Assembly (NCBI RefSeq): GCF_900141805.1
Contig: NZ_FQYN01000001.1
Location: 62,001 to 126,000, forward strand
DNA length: 64,000 nucleotides
Direction: 5' to 3'
From: Hymenobacter daecheongensis DSM 21074
GTDB taxonomy: Bacteria; Bacteroidota; Bacteroidia; Cytophagales; Hymenobacteraceae
Shown: in pieces, positions 8,325-16,559 of the stretch
Position numbering within the stretch: position 1 is the stretch's first letter
How the letters are laid out: each line of letters opens with the position of its first letter
Position numbers and translations under genes: made by a program
Notes under the pieces: generated by a model
Told to the model about the DNA's origin: nothing
The model's input: only the letters and a program-made list of their open reading frames with translations
The model's database searches: none

Positions 8325-8487
8325 CTGTCATTGCGAGGACGAAGGACGAAGCAATCCGTCCTGGACAATGAGTTGAGCCCTGTTAAACTACAAAGCCCTG
8401 ACGTATGCCGTGCGTCGGGGCTTTGTGCTGAAAAAGAGCTTTTCACATTTCAGAGGACAGATTGCTTCGCTTCGCTCGCAATGACAG
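8325..8487. repeat. Nested palindromic element, copy 1 (163 bp)
   Basis: The outer left arm starts CTGTCATTGCGAGGACGAAG and continues with GACGAAGCAATCCGTCCT; the right arm ends GCTTCGCTCGCAATGACAG. An inner hairpin is formed by CAAAGCCCTGACG and CGTCGGGGCTTTG. It starts 1 bp after the stop codon at 8321-8323. It has no ORF with coding features. The same arms recur at 18656-18816 and 31465-31624. Confidence 0.85.
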
Positions 8488-8490
8488 ACG

Positions 8491-8530
8491 AAAAAGCCCC
8501 GCCGCTCATCTCGAGCAGCGGGGCTTTCTT
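8491..8530. terminator. Bidirectional terminator between barrel protein gene and rng
   Basis: AAAAAGCCCCGCCGCTC pairs with GAGCAGCGGGGCTTTCTT across a short loop ATCTC. T-rich tracts exist on both strands, suiting the convergent genes ending at 8323 (+) and 8577 (-). Confidence 0.85.
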
Positions 8531-8576
8531 CTTATCAGGAGGGCTTTTCGCAGAAAAAACCGTCAATCAGTACTCA

Positions 8577-10187
8577 TTAGTCCGTCAACTCCTCAACCTC
8601 ACGGTCCTGGAGACGGCTCATGGCGGCGGCGGGGGAATGCAATTCGATTTCCTCGCCCCGCTCATCCTCGATGCGGTAGTCGGTGAGGCCCAGGGACGTA
8701 TCCTTCATAACCTTCACCCACTTGTAATACTTGAGATACCACTTCATCTGCTTCGACACCAATCCCTTGGTGTAATAAGCGTGCAGGAAGGGGTGCACAT
8801 ACAACGAGATGCCCGACTGGTTCTGGGTCACCAGCAGGTCTTCGATGCTGTTGTCGATTTCGTCCGTTACGAGGATAGAAGCCGAAATCTTGCCCGTACC
8901 ACCGCAGGTTGGGCACACCTCGCCGGTGATGATGTTCTCGGCGGGACGTACGCGCTGCCGCGTGATCTGCAGCAGCCCAAACTTGGTGAGGGGCAATACG
9001 GTGAAGCGCGCTTTGTCGTGCTTCATCGTGTCGCGCACGGCATCTTCCACTTTCTTACGACTCTCGGCACTCTTCATGTCGATAAAATCGACCACGATGA
9101 TGCCGCCCATGTCGCGCAGACGGAGCTGCCGGGCTACCTCCTTGGCCGCCAGCATGTTGATCATGAGGGCCGTAGCCTCCTGGTCACTTTCCTGGTTGCT
9201 CTTGTTGCCGGAGTTCACATCGATGACGTGCAACGCCTCGGTGTGCTCGATGACGAGGTAGCCGCCGCCGGGCACGGTCACGGTTTTGCCAAACAGCGTT
9301 TTGAGCTGCTTTTCCAAACCAACGTGCTCAAACACTTTCACCTTACCGGTGTGGAGCTTGAGCAGACCGAGCTTGTCGGGCGCAATCTTCTGGAGGTAGC
9401 TGCGCATCTCCTCGTACATCGGCGCCGAATCCACGGTGATGGAGTCGAAGCTTTCGTTGAGCAAGTCGCGTAGCATGGAGCTGGAGCGGCCCAGCTCACC
9501 CAGTACCTTGTCGTTCGGCTTGGCCGTACGCAGGGTCTGGAAAAGCGTTTCCCAGTTGGCCGTCATGCTTTGCATATCCTTGTCGAGCTCGGCCACCTCG
9601 CGGCCTTCGGCCACGGTGCGGATAATCACGCCGAAGTTGTCAGGCTTGATGGAGGCAATGAGCCGCTTGAGCCGCTCCCGCTCCGTCTTGCTGACGATCT
9701 TCTTGGATACGCTTATCGTGTTGGAAAACGGCACCAGCACCAGGTAGCGGCCGGCCATGGAAATATCCATGCTCAGCCGGGGCCCTTTCGTGGAAATCGG
9801 CTCCTTCACAATCTGGACCAGCAGCTGCTGACCCTTTTTGAACACGTCGGCGGCTTTGCCGACTTTGTCGAGCGGGCCTTCAAACTGGAAGGTTTTGAGC
9901 GCGCCCGTGGTAATTTTCTGCGATTGTACGCCCTTGCTCCACTTCATCATCGAGGGAAACTGCTCCCCCAAGTCGCCGTAGTGCAGAAAGGCATCCTTTT
10001 GATACCCGATGTCAATGAACGCGGCGTTCAGACCGGGCATAACTTTCTTGACCGTCCCCAGGAAAATGTCGCCAACCGAGTAGTTGGTGTCGTTGCGGTC
10101 GAAATGGTATTCGATGAGCCGCTTATCCTGGAGCAGGGCAATCCGTTCTCCGTCCTGAGTAGAATTAATGACTAATTCGTTACTCAA
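8577..10187 (-). CDS. rng: Ribonuclease E/G family endoribonuclease
   Basis: A 536-residue Rne/Rng protein that processes rRNA precursors and decays mRNA. The N-terminal S1 domain (VGDIFLGTVKKVMPGLNAAF, AFIDIG) is followed by the catalytic domain. VIDVNSG (Asp323) and VVDFIDM (Asp367) hold the Mg2+ ligands equivalent to E. coli RNase E Asp303 and Asp346. The zinc link is CPTC (425-428) followed by GGTGK. There is no long unstructured scaffold tail, so it is RNase G-like in length. It is the last gene of the HU, TPR, bS22-like run and is separated from the latter by a hairpin at 10247-10281. Confidence 0.93.
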   Translation of the reverse strand: MSNELVINSTQDGERIALLQDKRLIEYHFDRNDTNYSVGDIFLGTVKKVMPGLNAAFIDIGYQKDAFLHYGDLGEQFPSMMKWSKGVQSQKITTGALKTFQFEGPLDKVGKAADVFKKGQQLLVQIVKEPISTKGPRLSMDISMAGRYLVLVPFSNTISVSKKIVSKTERERLKRLIASIKPDNFGVIIRTVAEGREVAELDKDMQSMTANWETLFQTLRTAKPNDKVLGELGRSSSMLRDLLNESFDSITVDSAPMYEEMRSYLQKIAPDKLGLLKLHTGKVKVFEHVGLEKQLKTLFGKTVTVPGGGYLVIEHTEALHVIDVNSGNKSNQESDQEATALMINMLAAKEVARQLRLRDMGGIIVVDFIDMKSAESRKKVEDAVRDTMKHDKARFTVLPLTKFGLLQITRQRVRPAENIITGEVCPTCGGTGKISASILVTDEIDNSIEDLLVTQNQSGISLYVHPFLHAYYTKGLVSKQMKWYLKYYKWVKVMKDTSLGLTDYRIEDERGEEIELHSPAAAMSRLQDREVEELTD

Positions 10188-10246
10188 TGGGTCAGTTGGT
10201 TAAGTGAATACACTGCCGTGGCGAGCCTACGCCCCCGAAACCCGCA

Positions 10247-10281
10247 AAGGGAAGCCGGTGCACTTGGCACCAGCTTCCCTT
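10247..10281 (-). terminator. Hairpin between the bS22-like gene and rng
   Basis: AAGGGAAGCCGGTGC and GCACCAGCTTCCCTT form a 15-bp stem with one mismatch around a 5-nt loop. On the minus strand it is followed by only a short T tract, so it may be a weak terminator, an attenuator or a processing site upstream of rng. The rest of the 200-bp gap holds a smaller inverted repeat (CTCTCAGAG...ACGTGAGAG, 10314-10337) and no gene. Confidence 0.55.
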
Positions 10282-10389
10282 CCAAGGCCACGGGGAAAGC
10301 GAAAAACCAGCCACTCTCAGAGTACTTACGTGAGAGATAGGACGGACCAGCGGCCGAGGCCGCAGTCCGACGAGCAAACCCCGGGAGGC

Positions 10390-10479
10390 TTACTTCTTCT
10401 TGTGACGGTTCTTGCGCAGACGCTTCTTCCGTTTGTGAGTGGCAATCTTATGACGCTTTCTCTTTTTACCGCAGGGCAT
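10390..10479 (-). CDS. Tiny basic ribosomal peptide, bS22 / AURKAIP1-COX24 family
   Basis: A 29-residue ORF: MPCGKKRKRHKIATHKRKKR followed by LRKNRHKKK and a TAA stop. It is about 60% Lys/Arg/His. The core KRKRHKIATHKRKKR matches the family annotated as AURKAIP1/COX24-domain protein, related to mitochondrial mS38 and mycobacterial bS22, which bind the small ribosomal subunit near the decoding region. The start is ATG 10479; no Shine-Dalgarno sequence precedes it. It lies 33 bp downstream of the TPR gene and upstream of rng, an arrangement I recall from other Bacteroidota. Ribosomal function is inferred from the family. Confidence 0.85.
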   Translation of the reverse strand: MPCGKKRKRHKIATHKRKKRLRKNRHKKK

Positions 10480-10512
10480 GATGAGGAGGTTAGGGTTTGT
10501 AAAAAAGGTTAC

Positions 10513-11406
10513 TTACTTCAACTGAGCGAGTTGCTCATCCACCGATGCCGATAGCGCCGGGTCTGTGCTCAAGCTCTTGACTTTCAGGAAAGTCGCCTTG
10601 GCTTCTTCTTTGGCATTGGTTTTAGCCAAAGAGACGCCGAGGTAAAACTGGCCGTTGATGTTCTCGGGGTTGACTTTCGTCAGCTCCCGGAAGCGCTCTA
10701 CGGCCTTATCGTACTGGTTGCTCTGAATGGAGAGCAGGCCCAGGTTATACAAGGCACCTTCGTTGCGCGGATCGGCCACCAGCACCTCGCGAAGCAGCGT
10801 AACGCCCTGTACGGGGTTGTCGCTGGCCATGTAGGCCATGCCCAGGTTGGTCTTGGCGTCGAGGTTTTCGGGGTTGTTCTTCAACACCTTCTCGTACAGT
10901 TCGCGGGTTTTGGTGGCCAGCATTTTCTGCCGTTCCTCCGTGGCCGCGAAGCTGAACGCCTCGAAATACGAATCCGCCGCCCGCTTCCAGGTTTGCTCGC
11001 CGGGGCGAGCCACGGCCAGCTGCTCGTAGTAGTAGCCTGCGCTGTCGAACTTCTCGACCTCACGGTACTTCACGGCCAGATCCGATGCCACGCGCAGCTT
11101 GGCCACCGGGTCGCGCTCGGCCGAGTACTTAGCCAGCAGCCCGTCGATTTCCTTCCGTTTGGCGGGAGCTACCGTCATGTGCGGCTGCTCGGCCGTGGCG
11201 CCGGCGGGCGCGGTGCCGTCTACGGAGGCCGTGGACGGCGCGGCGGCGCCGTTGTCGCGGTTGGCCGTGCGGGCCGCCTGCTGGCTCATCTCGCTTTTGC
11301 CTTCCTTGGGCTTCACAATACCTTTGGGCAGCACGTACAGGCCGGCCGCCACCGCGAGGGCAGTGACTACGAGAACAAGCTGATGGGAGGAACTAGAGGA
11401 TGCCAT
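10513..11406 (-). CDS. Membrane-anchored tetratricopeptide repeat protein
   Basis: A 297-residue protein with one N-terminal transmembrane segment (about residues 9-27, LVLVVTALAVAAGLYVLPKG), a low-complexity Ala/Thr linker (45-80), and about four TPR units from residue 105 to the end (AKTNLGMAYMASDN, GALYNLGLLSIQSNQYDKAV, GQFYLGVSLAKTN). It probably acts as a periplasmic or inner-membrane scaffold; partners are unknown. It lies between HU and the bS22-like peptide on the same strand, behind a hairpin that may terminate most HU transcripts. Confidence 0.85.
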   Translation of the reverse strand: MASSSSSHQLVLVVTALAVAAGLYVLPKGIVKPKEGKSEMSQQAARTANRDNGAAAPSTASVDGTAPAGATAEQPHMTVAPAKRKEIDGLLAKYSAERDPVAKLRVASDLAVKYREVEKFDSAGYYYEQLAVARPGEQTWKRAADSYFEAFSFAATEERQKMLATKTRELYEKVLKNNPENLDAKTNLGMAYMASDNPVQGVTLLREVLVADPRNEGALYNLGLLSIQSNQYDKAVERFRELTKVNPENINGQFYLGVSLAKTNAKEEAKATFLKVKSLSTDPALSASVDEQLAQLK

Positions 11407-11410
11407 AGGG

Positions 11411-11452
11411 AAAAAGCAGGCCGCCGGGTTCCGAAGTCGGATACCCGGCGGC
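11411..11452 (-). terminator. Terminator/attenuator after the HU gene
   Basis: GCCGCCGGGT (11420-11429) and ACCCGGCGGC (11443-11452) form a perfect 10-bp stem. Reading the minus strand, TTTTT follows after a few bases (11415-11411). It lies between HU (stop 11480) and the TPR gene (start 11406). Confidence 0.75.
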
Positions 11453-11479
11453 GCGCCGCAATGTTACGAAGAAAGGAGC

Positions 11480-11785
11480 TTAGGCCTGGGCCAACTCTTT
11501 AATCTTCTTGCTGTTTTTGATCTTGCCGATGAAGGTTTTCGACGGCTTGAAGCTCGGAATGAAGTGCTCGTCGATGATAATCGACGTGTTTTTCGAGATG
11601 TTGCGGGCGACTTTTTTAGCTCGTTTCTTGTTTACGAAGCTACCGAAGCCCCGCACGTAGATGTTGTTGCCGTCGGCCATCGAATCTTTTACCACTTTGA
11701 AGAAGGCTTCAACGGTAGCGGATACGTCTGCTTTCTCAATGCCGGTCTTGTCGGCGATTTCGGCGATTACTTCTGCTTTAGTCAC
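11480..11785 (-). CDS. HU-family DNA-binding protein
   Basis: A 101-residue histone-like protein: TKAEVIAEIADKTG, ADVSATVEAFFKVV, the NIYVRGFGSF turn, a basic beta arm (KKRAKKVARNISKNT) and PSFKPSKTF. It bends and compacts DNA as a dimer. I choose the GTG at 11785, because family members start (M)TKAEV; the ATG 57 nt upstream would add an unrelated leader. It heads a minus-strand run (TPR, bS22-like, rng) and is divergent from mutY. Confidence 0.9.
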   Translation of the reverse strand: MTKAEVIAEIADKTGIEKADVSATVEAFFKVVKDSMADGNNIYVRGFGSFVNKKRAKKVARNISKNTSIIIDEHFIPSFKPSKTFIGKIKNSKKIKELAQA

Positions 11786-11979
11786 GCTGGTAAGTGTACT
11801 AGGGTGTGAAAAATGGGTACTGGGCAAAACGCCCCAATTCAAGACGTAAGCCCTTGCCCGGTAAGCTGTTGTTTACGAATTGGGGCCACAAAGGTACCCG
11901 TACTTTTTGGTTTTGCAATACTTTTCCCACTTTCCGCTTCGCCGGCTTCTGCATCAGCAAACCCCTATCTCCCAATATT

Positions 11980-13071
11980 TTGCCCAACATAAGTACCCCT
12001 GCCACCGCCCCCTATTTTGCCCCTGCCCTCTTGGAATGGTACCCGCGGCACCGCCGCGACCTGCCCTGGCGCCACACCCAGGACCCGTATGCTATCTGGC
12101 TATCAGAGGTAATCCTGCAGCAAACCCGCGTGAAGCAGGGCCTGCCTTACTACCTCGATTTCATCACGACCTACCCCACCGTGCACGACCTGGCCGCCGC
12201 GCCCGAAGATGAGGTGCTGCGCCACTGGCAGGGCCTGGGCTACTACTCCCGGGCCCGCAACATGCACCACACCGCCCAGCAGGTGGTGCGCGAATACGAC
12301 GGCAAATTTCCTGACACTTACACCGAATTGCTGAAGCTCCGCGGCGTGGGCCAGTACACGGCGGCGGCCATTGCCTCCTTCGCCTTCGGCGAAAAAGTGG
12401 CTGTGCTCGACGGCAACGTGTACCGGGTGCTGGCCCGCGTGTTCGGCATCACTGCGGATATTGCCGCGCCTGCCAGCCGCAAGCAGTTCCAGACCCTGGC
12501 CGACGCGCTGATTCCGGCCGCCGCGCCAGCGGAATTCAATCAGGCCATTATGGAGTTTGGGGCCATTCAGTGCACCCCTGTTAAGCCCGATTGCCTGTTT
12601 TGCCCGTTGCAGCAGCACTGTTTTGCTTTTCAGCACGGCATGGTGCAGGAATTGCCGGTGAAAAGCAAAGCCAAAGCCAGCCGCACGCGCTACTTTCACT
12701 ACCTGGTGCTGCGCCACGGCGAAACGGTGTATCTGAAAAAGCGCGGCCCGAAAGACATCTGGCAGGGCCTCTATGATTTCGCCCTCACGGAAACCGACGC
12801 CGCCGAATTGCCGCCAATGGCGCTGCTCGATGCCGTAGAGTCGCTGGGCGGGCAGTTGGCCACTGACCGGGCCGCGGAGCCCGTGCAGGCGCTCCGGCAC
12901 GTGCTGAGCCACCAGAAAGTGGAGGCTAAGTTTCATCCGGTGTGGCTGCGGCAACCATTGGCGCAGCCGGCTCTGCAGGCGGCGGGGCTGGCAGCTTTCA
13001 CGGCCACGGAGGCGCACGATTTGCCCAAGCCCATTCTAATTGCTAACTACATTGACACAATCTGGAAATAA
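11980..13071 (+). CDS. mutY: A/G-specific adenine DNA glycosylase
   Basis: This enzyme removes adenine mispaired with 8-oxoguanine. With the TTG start at 11980 it has 363 residues and its catalytic Glu43 (SEVILQQTRV) and Asp144 (LDGNVYRVLAR) fall near E. coli Glu37 and Asp138. The [4Fe-4S] cysteines are 198, 205, 208 and 214. The HhH is LRGVGQYTAAA. The C-terminal NUDIX-like domain (from about 240) reads the oxidised base. The open frame continues to a GTG at 11806, but that would add 58 unconserved residues across the HU promoter. The start is therefore uncertain while the identity is not. It is followed by ssb and gldD. Confidence 0.93.
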   Translation: MPNISTPATAPYFAPALLEWYPRHRRDLPWRHTQDPYAIWLSEVILQQTRVKQGLPYYLDFITTYPTVHDLAAAPEDEVLRHWQGLGYYSRARNMHHTAQQVVREYDGKFPDTYTELLKLRGVGQYTAAAIASFAFGEKVAVLDGNVYRVLARVFGITADIAAPASRKQFQTLADALIPAAAPAEFNQAIMEFGAIQCTPVKPDCLFCPLQQHCFAFQHGMVQELPVKSKAKASRTRYFHYLVLRHGETVYLKKRGPKDIWQGLYDFALTETDAAELPPMALLDAVESLGGQLATDRAAEPVQALRHVLSHQKVEAKFHPVWLRQPLAQPALQAAGLAAFTATEAHDLPKPILIANYIDTIWK

Positions 13072-13082
13072 AAACTAAAAAA

Positions 13083-13114
13083 TTTGGATATACAGGAAAT
13101 AGCTGCTATTTTTA
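13083..13114 (+). promoter_or_regulatory. Candidate promoter for ssb
   Basis: TTTG (13083-13086), a 20-bp spacer, and TATTTTTA (13107-13114), one mismatch from TAnnTTTG. The start of ssb is 42 bp downstream. The whole mutY-ssb gap is AT-rich. Confidence 0.55.
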
Positions 13115-13156
13115 ATACAGGAAATTTTTCTCCCCTAACGACTTAACGGTCAGATC

Positions 13157-13579
13157 ATGGCAGGCATCAACAAAGTAATTCTGGTAGGCCATTTGGGCAA
13201 AGACCCGGAAGTACGGCATCTGGAAAGCGGGGCCAGCGTGGCCAACTTTACGCTGGCGACCAACGACTACTACAAAGACAAGAGCGGCACCCGTATCGAG
13301 CGGACTGAGTGGCACAACATAACGGCCTGGCGCGGGCTGGCCGAAGTGGCCGAGAAGTATCTCAAAAAGGGCCACCAGATCTACGTAGAAGGCAAAATAC
13401 GGACCCGGCAGTACCAAGACAAGGACAACCAGACGCGCTACATCACCGAGATTGTGGCTGATGAAATAACGATGCTGGGTGGCCGGCCCCACGCCGATGG
13501 GCAGCAGAGCCAAAACCAGCAGCCGGTGGAGGCGCAAACCTTCCGGCAGGAGCCGGAAATTGATCAGCTGCCGTTCTAA
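13157..13579 (+). CDS. ssb: Single-stranded DNA-binding protein
   Basis: A 140-residue SSB. The OB fold covers about residues 1-108 (INKVILVGHLGKDPEVRH, VANFTLATND, TEWHNITAWRGLAE, YVEGKIRTRQY). The Gln-rich linker ends in the acidic protein-interaction tip EIDQLPF, equivalent to the E. coli DDIPF tail that recruits repair proteins, including RecG, encoded just downstream. It lies between mutY and gldD, a neighbourhood also described in Flavobacterium. A terminator follows the stop. Confidence 0.95.
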   Translation: MAGINKVILVGHLGKDPEVRHLESGASVANFTLATNDYYKDKSGTRIERTEWHNITAWRGLAEVAEKYLKKGHQIYVEGKIRTRQYQDKDNQTRYITEIVADEITMLGGRPHADGQQSQNQQPVEAQTFRQEPEIDQLPF

Positions 13580-13603
13580 GCATCCGCTCCATCTAGTTTC
13601 GGG

Positions 13604-13635
13604 AAAGGCCTTGGCACGTTGCCAGGGCTTTTTTC
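13604..13635 (+). terminator. Intrinsic terminator after ssb
   Basis: AAAGGCCTTGGC and GCCAGGGCTTTTTT pair (one internal mismatch) around ACGTT, with a six-T tract, 25 bp after the ssb stop. Confidence 0.75.
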
Positions 13636-13685
13636 GTTGTGCCTGCGCGGTGGCCGGGCCGCAGAGCCGCCGCCACTGGGGCCAC

Positions 13686-13717
13686 TTGGCAACGCTGCCC
13701 AATTCCGGCTACCTTTG
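13686..13717 (+). promoter_or_regulatory. Candidate promoter for gldD
   Basis: TTGG (13686-13689) followed after 20 bp by TACCTTTG (13710-13717), an exact TAnnTTTG match. The gldD start is 24 bp downstream, predicting a short leader. Confidence 0.65.
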
Positions 13718-13740
13718 ACTACTCAACCGCATTGCTCAAA

Positions 13741-14340
13741 ATGCCTGCTTTTCAACTTCCGCGCAGCCTCGGGGCAACCCTTCTGGGTCTGGCGCTGCTG
13801 ACTACCGCCTGCTCCGGGCCGTCTGACTTTACGCCCAAGCCCAAAGGCTACAACCGCATCGATTTGCCGCCGCACTCCTACCAGCAGCTGGCACCGGGTC
13901 ACCCGTACACGTTCCAGTATTCGCGCTACGCCAAGGTGCGCCGCGACTCTTCCTACCTGGCTCAGCCGCACTGGATCAACGTGATTTATCCGCAGCTCCA
14001 CGCCAATGTGCAGATAACCTACATGCCGGTGCAGAATGATAAAAAGCGGTTTGGCAAGCTGATAGAAGATGCCCTCAAGCTCACGGCCAAGCACCAGATC
14101 AAGGCTTCGGCTATTGATGAGAGCATCGTTAAAACGCCGAGTGGCATGCAGGTGGCCATTTTTCAGCTGGCGGGCGAAGTGCCGAGCCAGTTTCAGTTTT
14201 ATACCACCGACAGCACCCGCCACTTCTTCCGCGGGGCGCTGTACTTTCCCACCGCCACGGCCAACGACTCGCTGGCCCCGGTTATCGACTACGTGAAGAA
14301 GGATATCATGCAGATGCTGAATACGTTGAAATACCAGTAG
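13741..14340 (+). CDS. gldD: Gliding motility lipoprotein GldD
   Basis: A 199-residue protein from ATG 13741, chosen because it begins the lipoprotein signal ending LALLTTAC (Cys24). The mature sequence has the GldD hallmarks PKPKGYNRIDLP, YTFQYSRYAKV, PHWINVIYPQ and VQITYMPV. GldD is required for gliding and type IX secretion in Flavobacterium, where it is encoded beside ssb and gldE. Here gldE, the membrane CBS-domain protein gene, is absent between ssb and gldD. It has its own candidate promoter and lies 65 bp upstream of recG. Confidence 0.88.
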   Translation: MPAFQLPRSLGATLLGLALLTTACSGPSDFTPKPKGYNRIDLPPHSYQQLAPGHPYTFQYSRYAKVRRDSSYLAQPHWINVIYPQLHANVQITYMPVQNDKKRFGKLIEDALKLTAKHQIKASAIDESIVKTPSGMQVAIFQLAGEVPSQFQFYTTDSTRHFFRGALYFPTATANDSLAPVIDYVKKDIMQMLNTLKYQ

Positions 14341-14405
14341 CCGCTGGCGTTATTCATCCCATATCGTACCTGATAAGCTAACAGCCGACTGCCAGCAGCT
14401 TCTGA

Positions 14406-16499
14406 ATGAGCTTTTTTAATACCAAAATCGAGAACCTGCGGGGGGTGGGCTCCCAGCGGGCCACGCTGCTGCAGAAGGAGCTGAACATCTTCACCTACGG
14501 CGACTTGATTCAGCGCTACCCCTTCCGCTACCTCGACCGTACCCAGTTCTACAGCATCGTTGATTTGCACGAAGACCTGCCCTACGTGCAGGTGAAGGGC
14601 GTTTTGCGCAACCGTGAAGTGGTGGGCGAAGGGCCGAAGCAGCGCATGGTGGCCAAGGTATCGGATGGCAGCGGGGAGCTGGAGCTGGTGTGGTTCAAGG
14701 GGGTGAAGTGGCTGCAGAGCATCATCAAAAACCACCAGGAATACATCGTATTCGGCAAGCCGACCGTGTTCAATGGCAAGCCGCAGATGGCGCACCCGGA
14801 ACTGGAGGAAGTGACGGAGGCCAAGCCGGGCCAGAGCTTTCTGCAGCCGGTATACAACACCAGCGAGAAGCTCAAGAACTACCATCGTATTGATAGCAAG
14901 GCTATTGCCCGCATGGTCTCCGACCTGCTCAAGATTGCCCTGCCGCACGTGCAGGAGTCGTTGTCGCCGGCCCTGATTCAGCACTACGGGCTGATGAGCA
15001 AGGCCGAGGCTTACCAGCAGATTCACTTTCCGCAGACACCCGAGCTGCTCCAGGCGGCCCGGTTCCGGCTCAAGTTTGAGGAGCTTTTTTACGTGCAGCT
15101 CAAGCTGCTGCGCCAGAAGGATCAGCGCAAGGTGACGCTGGCGGGCCAGATTTTCCGGGAGGTACCCACGCTGGTGCACTTCTACAAAAACGTGCTGACC
15201 TTCGACCTGACCGGGGCCCAGAAGCGCGTGATTCACGATATCTACAAGGATTTCTGCACCGGCCAGCAGATGAACCGCCTGCTCCAGGGCGACGTGGGCT
15301 CGGGCAAGACCATCGTGGCCTTCATCAGCATGCTCATGGCCGCCGACAACGGCGCGCAGAGCTGCCTGATGGCCCCCACCGAAATTCTGGCCGACCAGCA
15401 CTACGTGGGCCTGAAAGTGTATGCCGATCTGCTGGGTCTGAAGCTGGGCAAGCTTACGGGCAGCACCCGCACCGCCGAGCGGCGCGTGCTGCACGAGCAG
15501 CTCCGCAGCGGCGAAATGCACATGCTGGTGGGCACCCACGCGTTGCTCGAAGACGTGGTGCAGTTCAAAAACCTGGGCCTCACCATCATGGATGAGCAGC
15601 ACCGCTTCGGCGTGGCCCAGCGCTCCAAGCTCTGGCAGAAAAACCCGGCCGTGATACCGCACGTGCTGGTGATGACGGCTACGCCCATTCCGCGCACCCT
15701 TGCCATGACGCTTTACGGCGACCTGGACGTGTCCGTCATCGACGAGTTGCCAGCTGGCCGCAAACCCATCGTGACCGTGCACCGCTACGACGCCAACCGC
15801 CTGAAGGTGTTTCAGTTCGTGCGCGACCAGATCAACCTGGGCCGGCAAGTCTACATCGTGTATCCGCTCATCGAGGAGTCGGAAACGATGGATTACAAAG
15901 ACCTCACCGATGGCTACGAGAGCGTGGCCCGCGCCTTCCCGGAGTTCCAGATCAGCATTGTGCACGGGCGCATGAAGGCCGAGCAGAAGGATTTCGAGAT
16001 GCAGCGCTTCGTGAACCGCGAAACCCAGATCATGGTGGCCACCACCGTGATTGAGGTGGGCGTGAACGTACCCAATGCCTCCGTTATGATCATTGAAAGC
16101 GCCGAGCGGTTTGGCCTCTCGCAGCTGCACCAGCTGCGCGGCCGCGTGGGCCGGGGCGCCGAGCAGAGCTACTGCATTCTGATGACGGGCTACAAGCTCA
16201 GCAAGGACAGCCGCACCCGTCTCGAAACGATGGTGCGCACCAACAACGGCTTCGAAATTGCCGACATCGACCTGAAGCTGCGCGGCCCCGGCGACCTGAT
16301 GGGCACCCAGCAGAGCGGCGTGCTCGACCTGCTCATTGCCGACTTGGCCAAGGACGGCCGCATCCTGACCGAATCCAGGGCGGCGGCGCAACGGCTGCTG
16401 GAGGATGACCCCGGTCTGGCCAAGCCCGAAAACGCGAATATCCGCCACCACATTGCCTCGCTGCCCGCCACGGCCGTTAACTGGAGCCGCATCAGCTGA
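14406..16499 (+). CDS. recG: ATP-dependent DNA helicase RecG
   Basis: A 697-residue protein of full family length. It has an N-terminal wedge/OB domain (about 1-200, with YVQVKGVLRNREVVG), Walker A GDVGSGKT (295-302), the DEQH box (396-399, MDEQHRFGVAQR), motif III TATPIPRT, and C-terminal helicase motifs VHGRMK, TTVIEVGVNVPN and QLRGRVGRG. RecG regresses stalled replication forks and remodels recombination intermediates. Start ATG 14406. The nearly full-length ORF on the other strand is a codon-bias shadow. It follows gldD closely and may be cotranscribed. Confidence 0.96.
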   Translation: MSFFNTKIENLRGVGSQRATLLQKELNIFTYGDLIQRYPFRYLDRTQFYSIVDLHEDLPYVQVKGVLRNREVVGEGPKQRMVAKVSDGSGELELVWFKGVKWLQSIIKNHQEYIVFGKPTVFNGKPQMAHPELEEVTEAKPGQSFLQPVYNTSEKLKNYHRIDSKAIARMVSDLLKIALPHVQESLSPALIQHYGLMSKAEAYQQIHFPQTPELLQAARFRLKFEELFYVQLKLLRQKDQRKVTLAGQIFREVPTLVHFYKNVLTFDLTGAQKRVIHDIYKDFCTGQQMNRLLQGDVGSGKTIVAFISMLMAADNGAQSCLMAPTEILADQHYVGLKVYADLLGLKLGKLTGSTRTAERRVLHEQLRSGEMHMLVGTHALLEDVVQFKNLGLTIMDEQHRFGVAQRSKLWQKNPAVIPHVLVMTATPIPRTLAMTLYGDLDVSVIDELPAGRKPIVTVHRYDANRLKVFQFVRDQINLGRQVYIVYPLIEESETMDYKDLTDGYESVARAFPEFQISIVHGRMKAEQKDFEMQRFVNRETQIMVATTVIEVGVNVPNASVMIIESAERFGLSQLHQLRGRVGRGAEQSYCILMTGYKLSKDSRTRLETMVRTNNGFEIADIDLKLRGPGDLMGTQQSGVLDLLIADLAKDGRILTESRAAAQRLLEDDPGLAKPENANIRHHIASLPATAVNWSRIS

Positions 16500-16525
16500 G
16501 GCGCGGGCCGGAAAGTGCCGGGCAC

Positions 16526-16552
16526 AAAAAAGGCGACTTTGAAAAAGTCGCC
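16526..16552 (-). terminator. Terminator of the small secreted protein gene
   Basis: GGCGACTTT and AAAGTCGCC (9-bp stem, 3-nt loop). On the minus strand it is followed by six T. It lies 8 bp beyond the stop at 16560. Confidence 0.8.
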
Positions 16553-16559
16553 TGCCGGG

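Noticed and set aside
10192..10377. 61-residue ORF between the bS22-like gene and rng
   Set aside because: Overlaps the 10247-10281 hairpin and has no family features.
11806..11979. 58-residue N-terminal extension of MutY from GTG 11806
   Set aside because: Not family-like, crosses the HU promoter; TTG 11980 places catalytic residues close to E. coli MutY numbering.
14289..16451. 720-residue open frame antisense to recG
   Set aside because: It mirrors the recG gene, is His/Val/Leu-rich without domains, and arises from GC-rich codon bias; recG is unambiguous.
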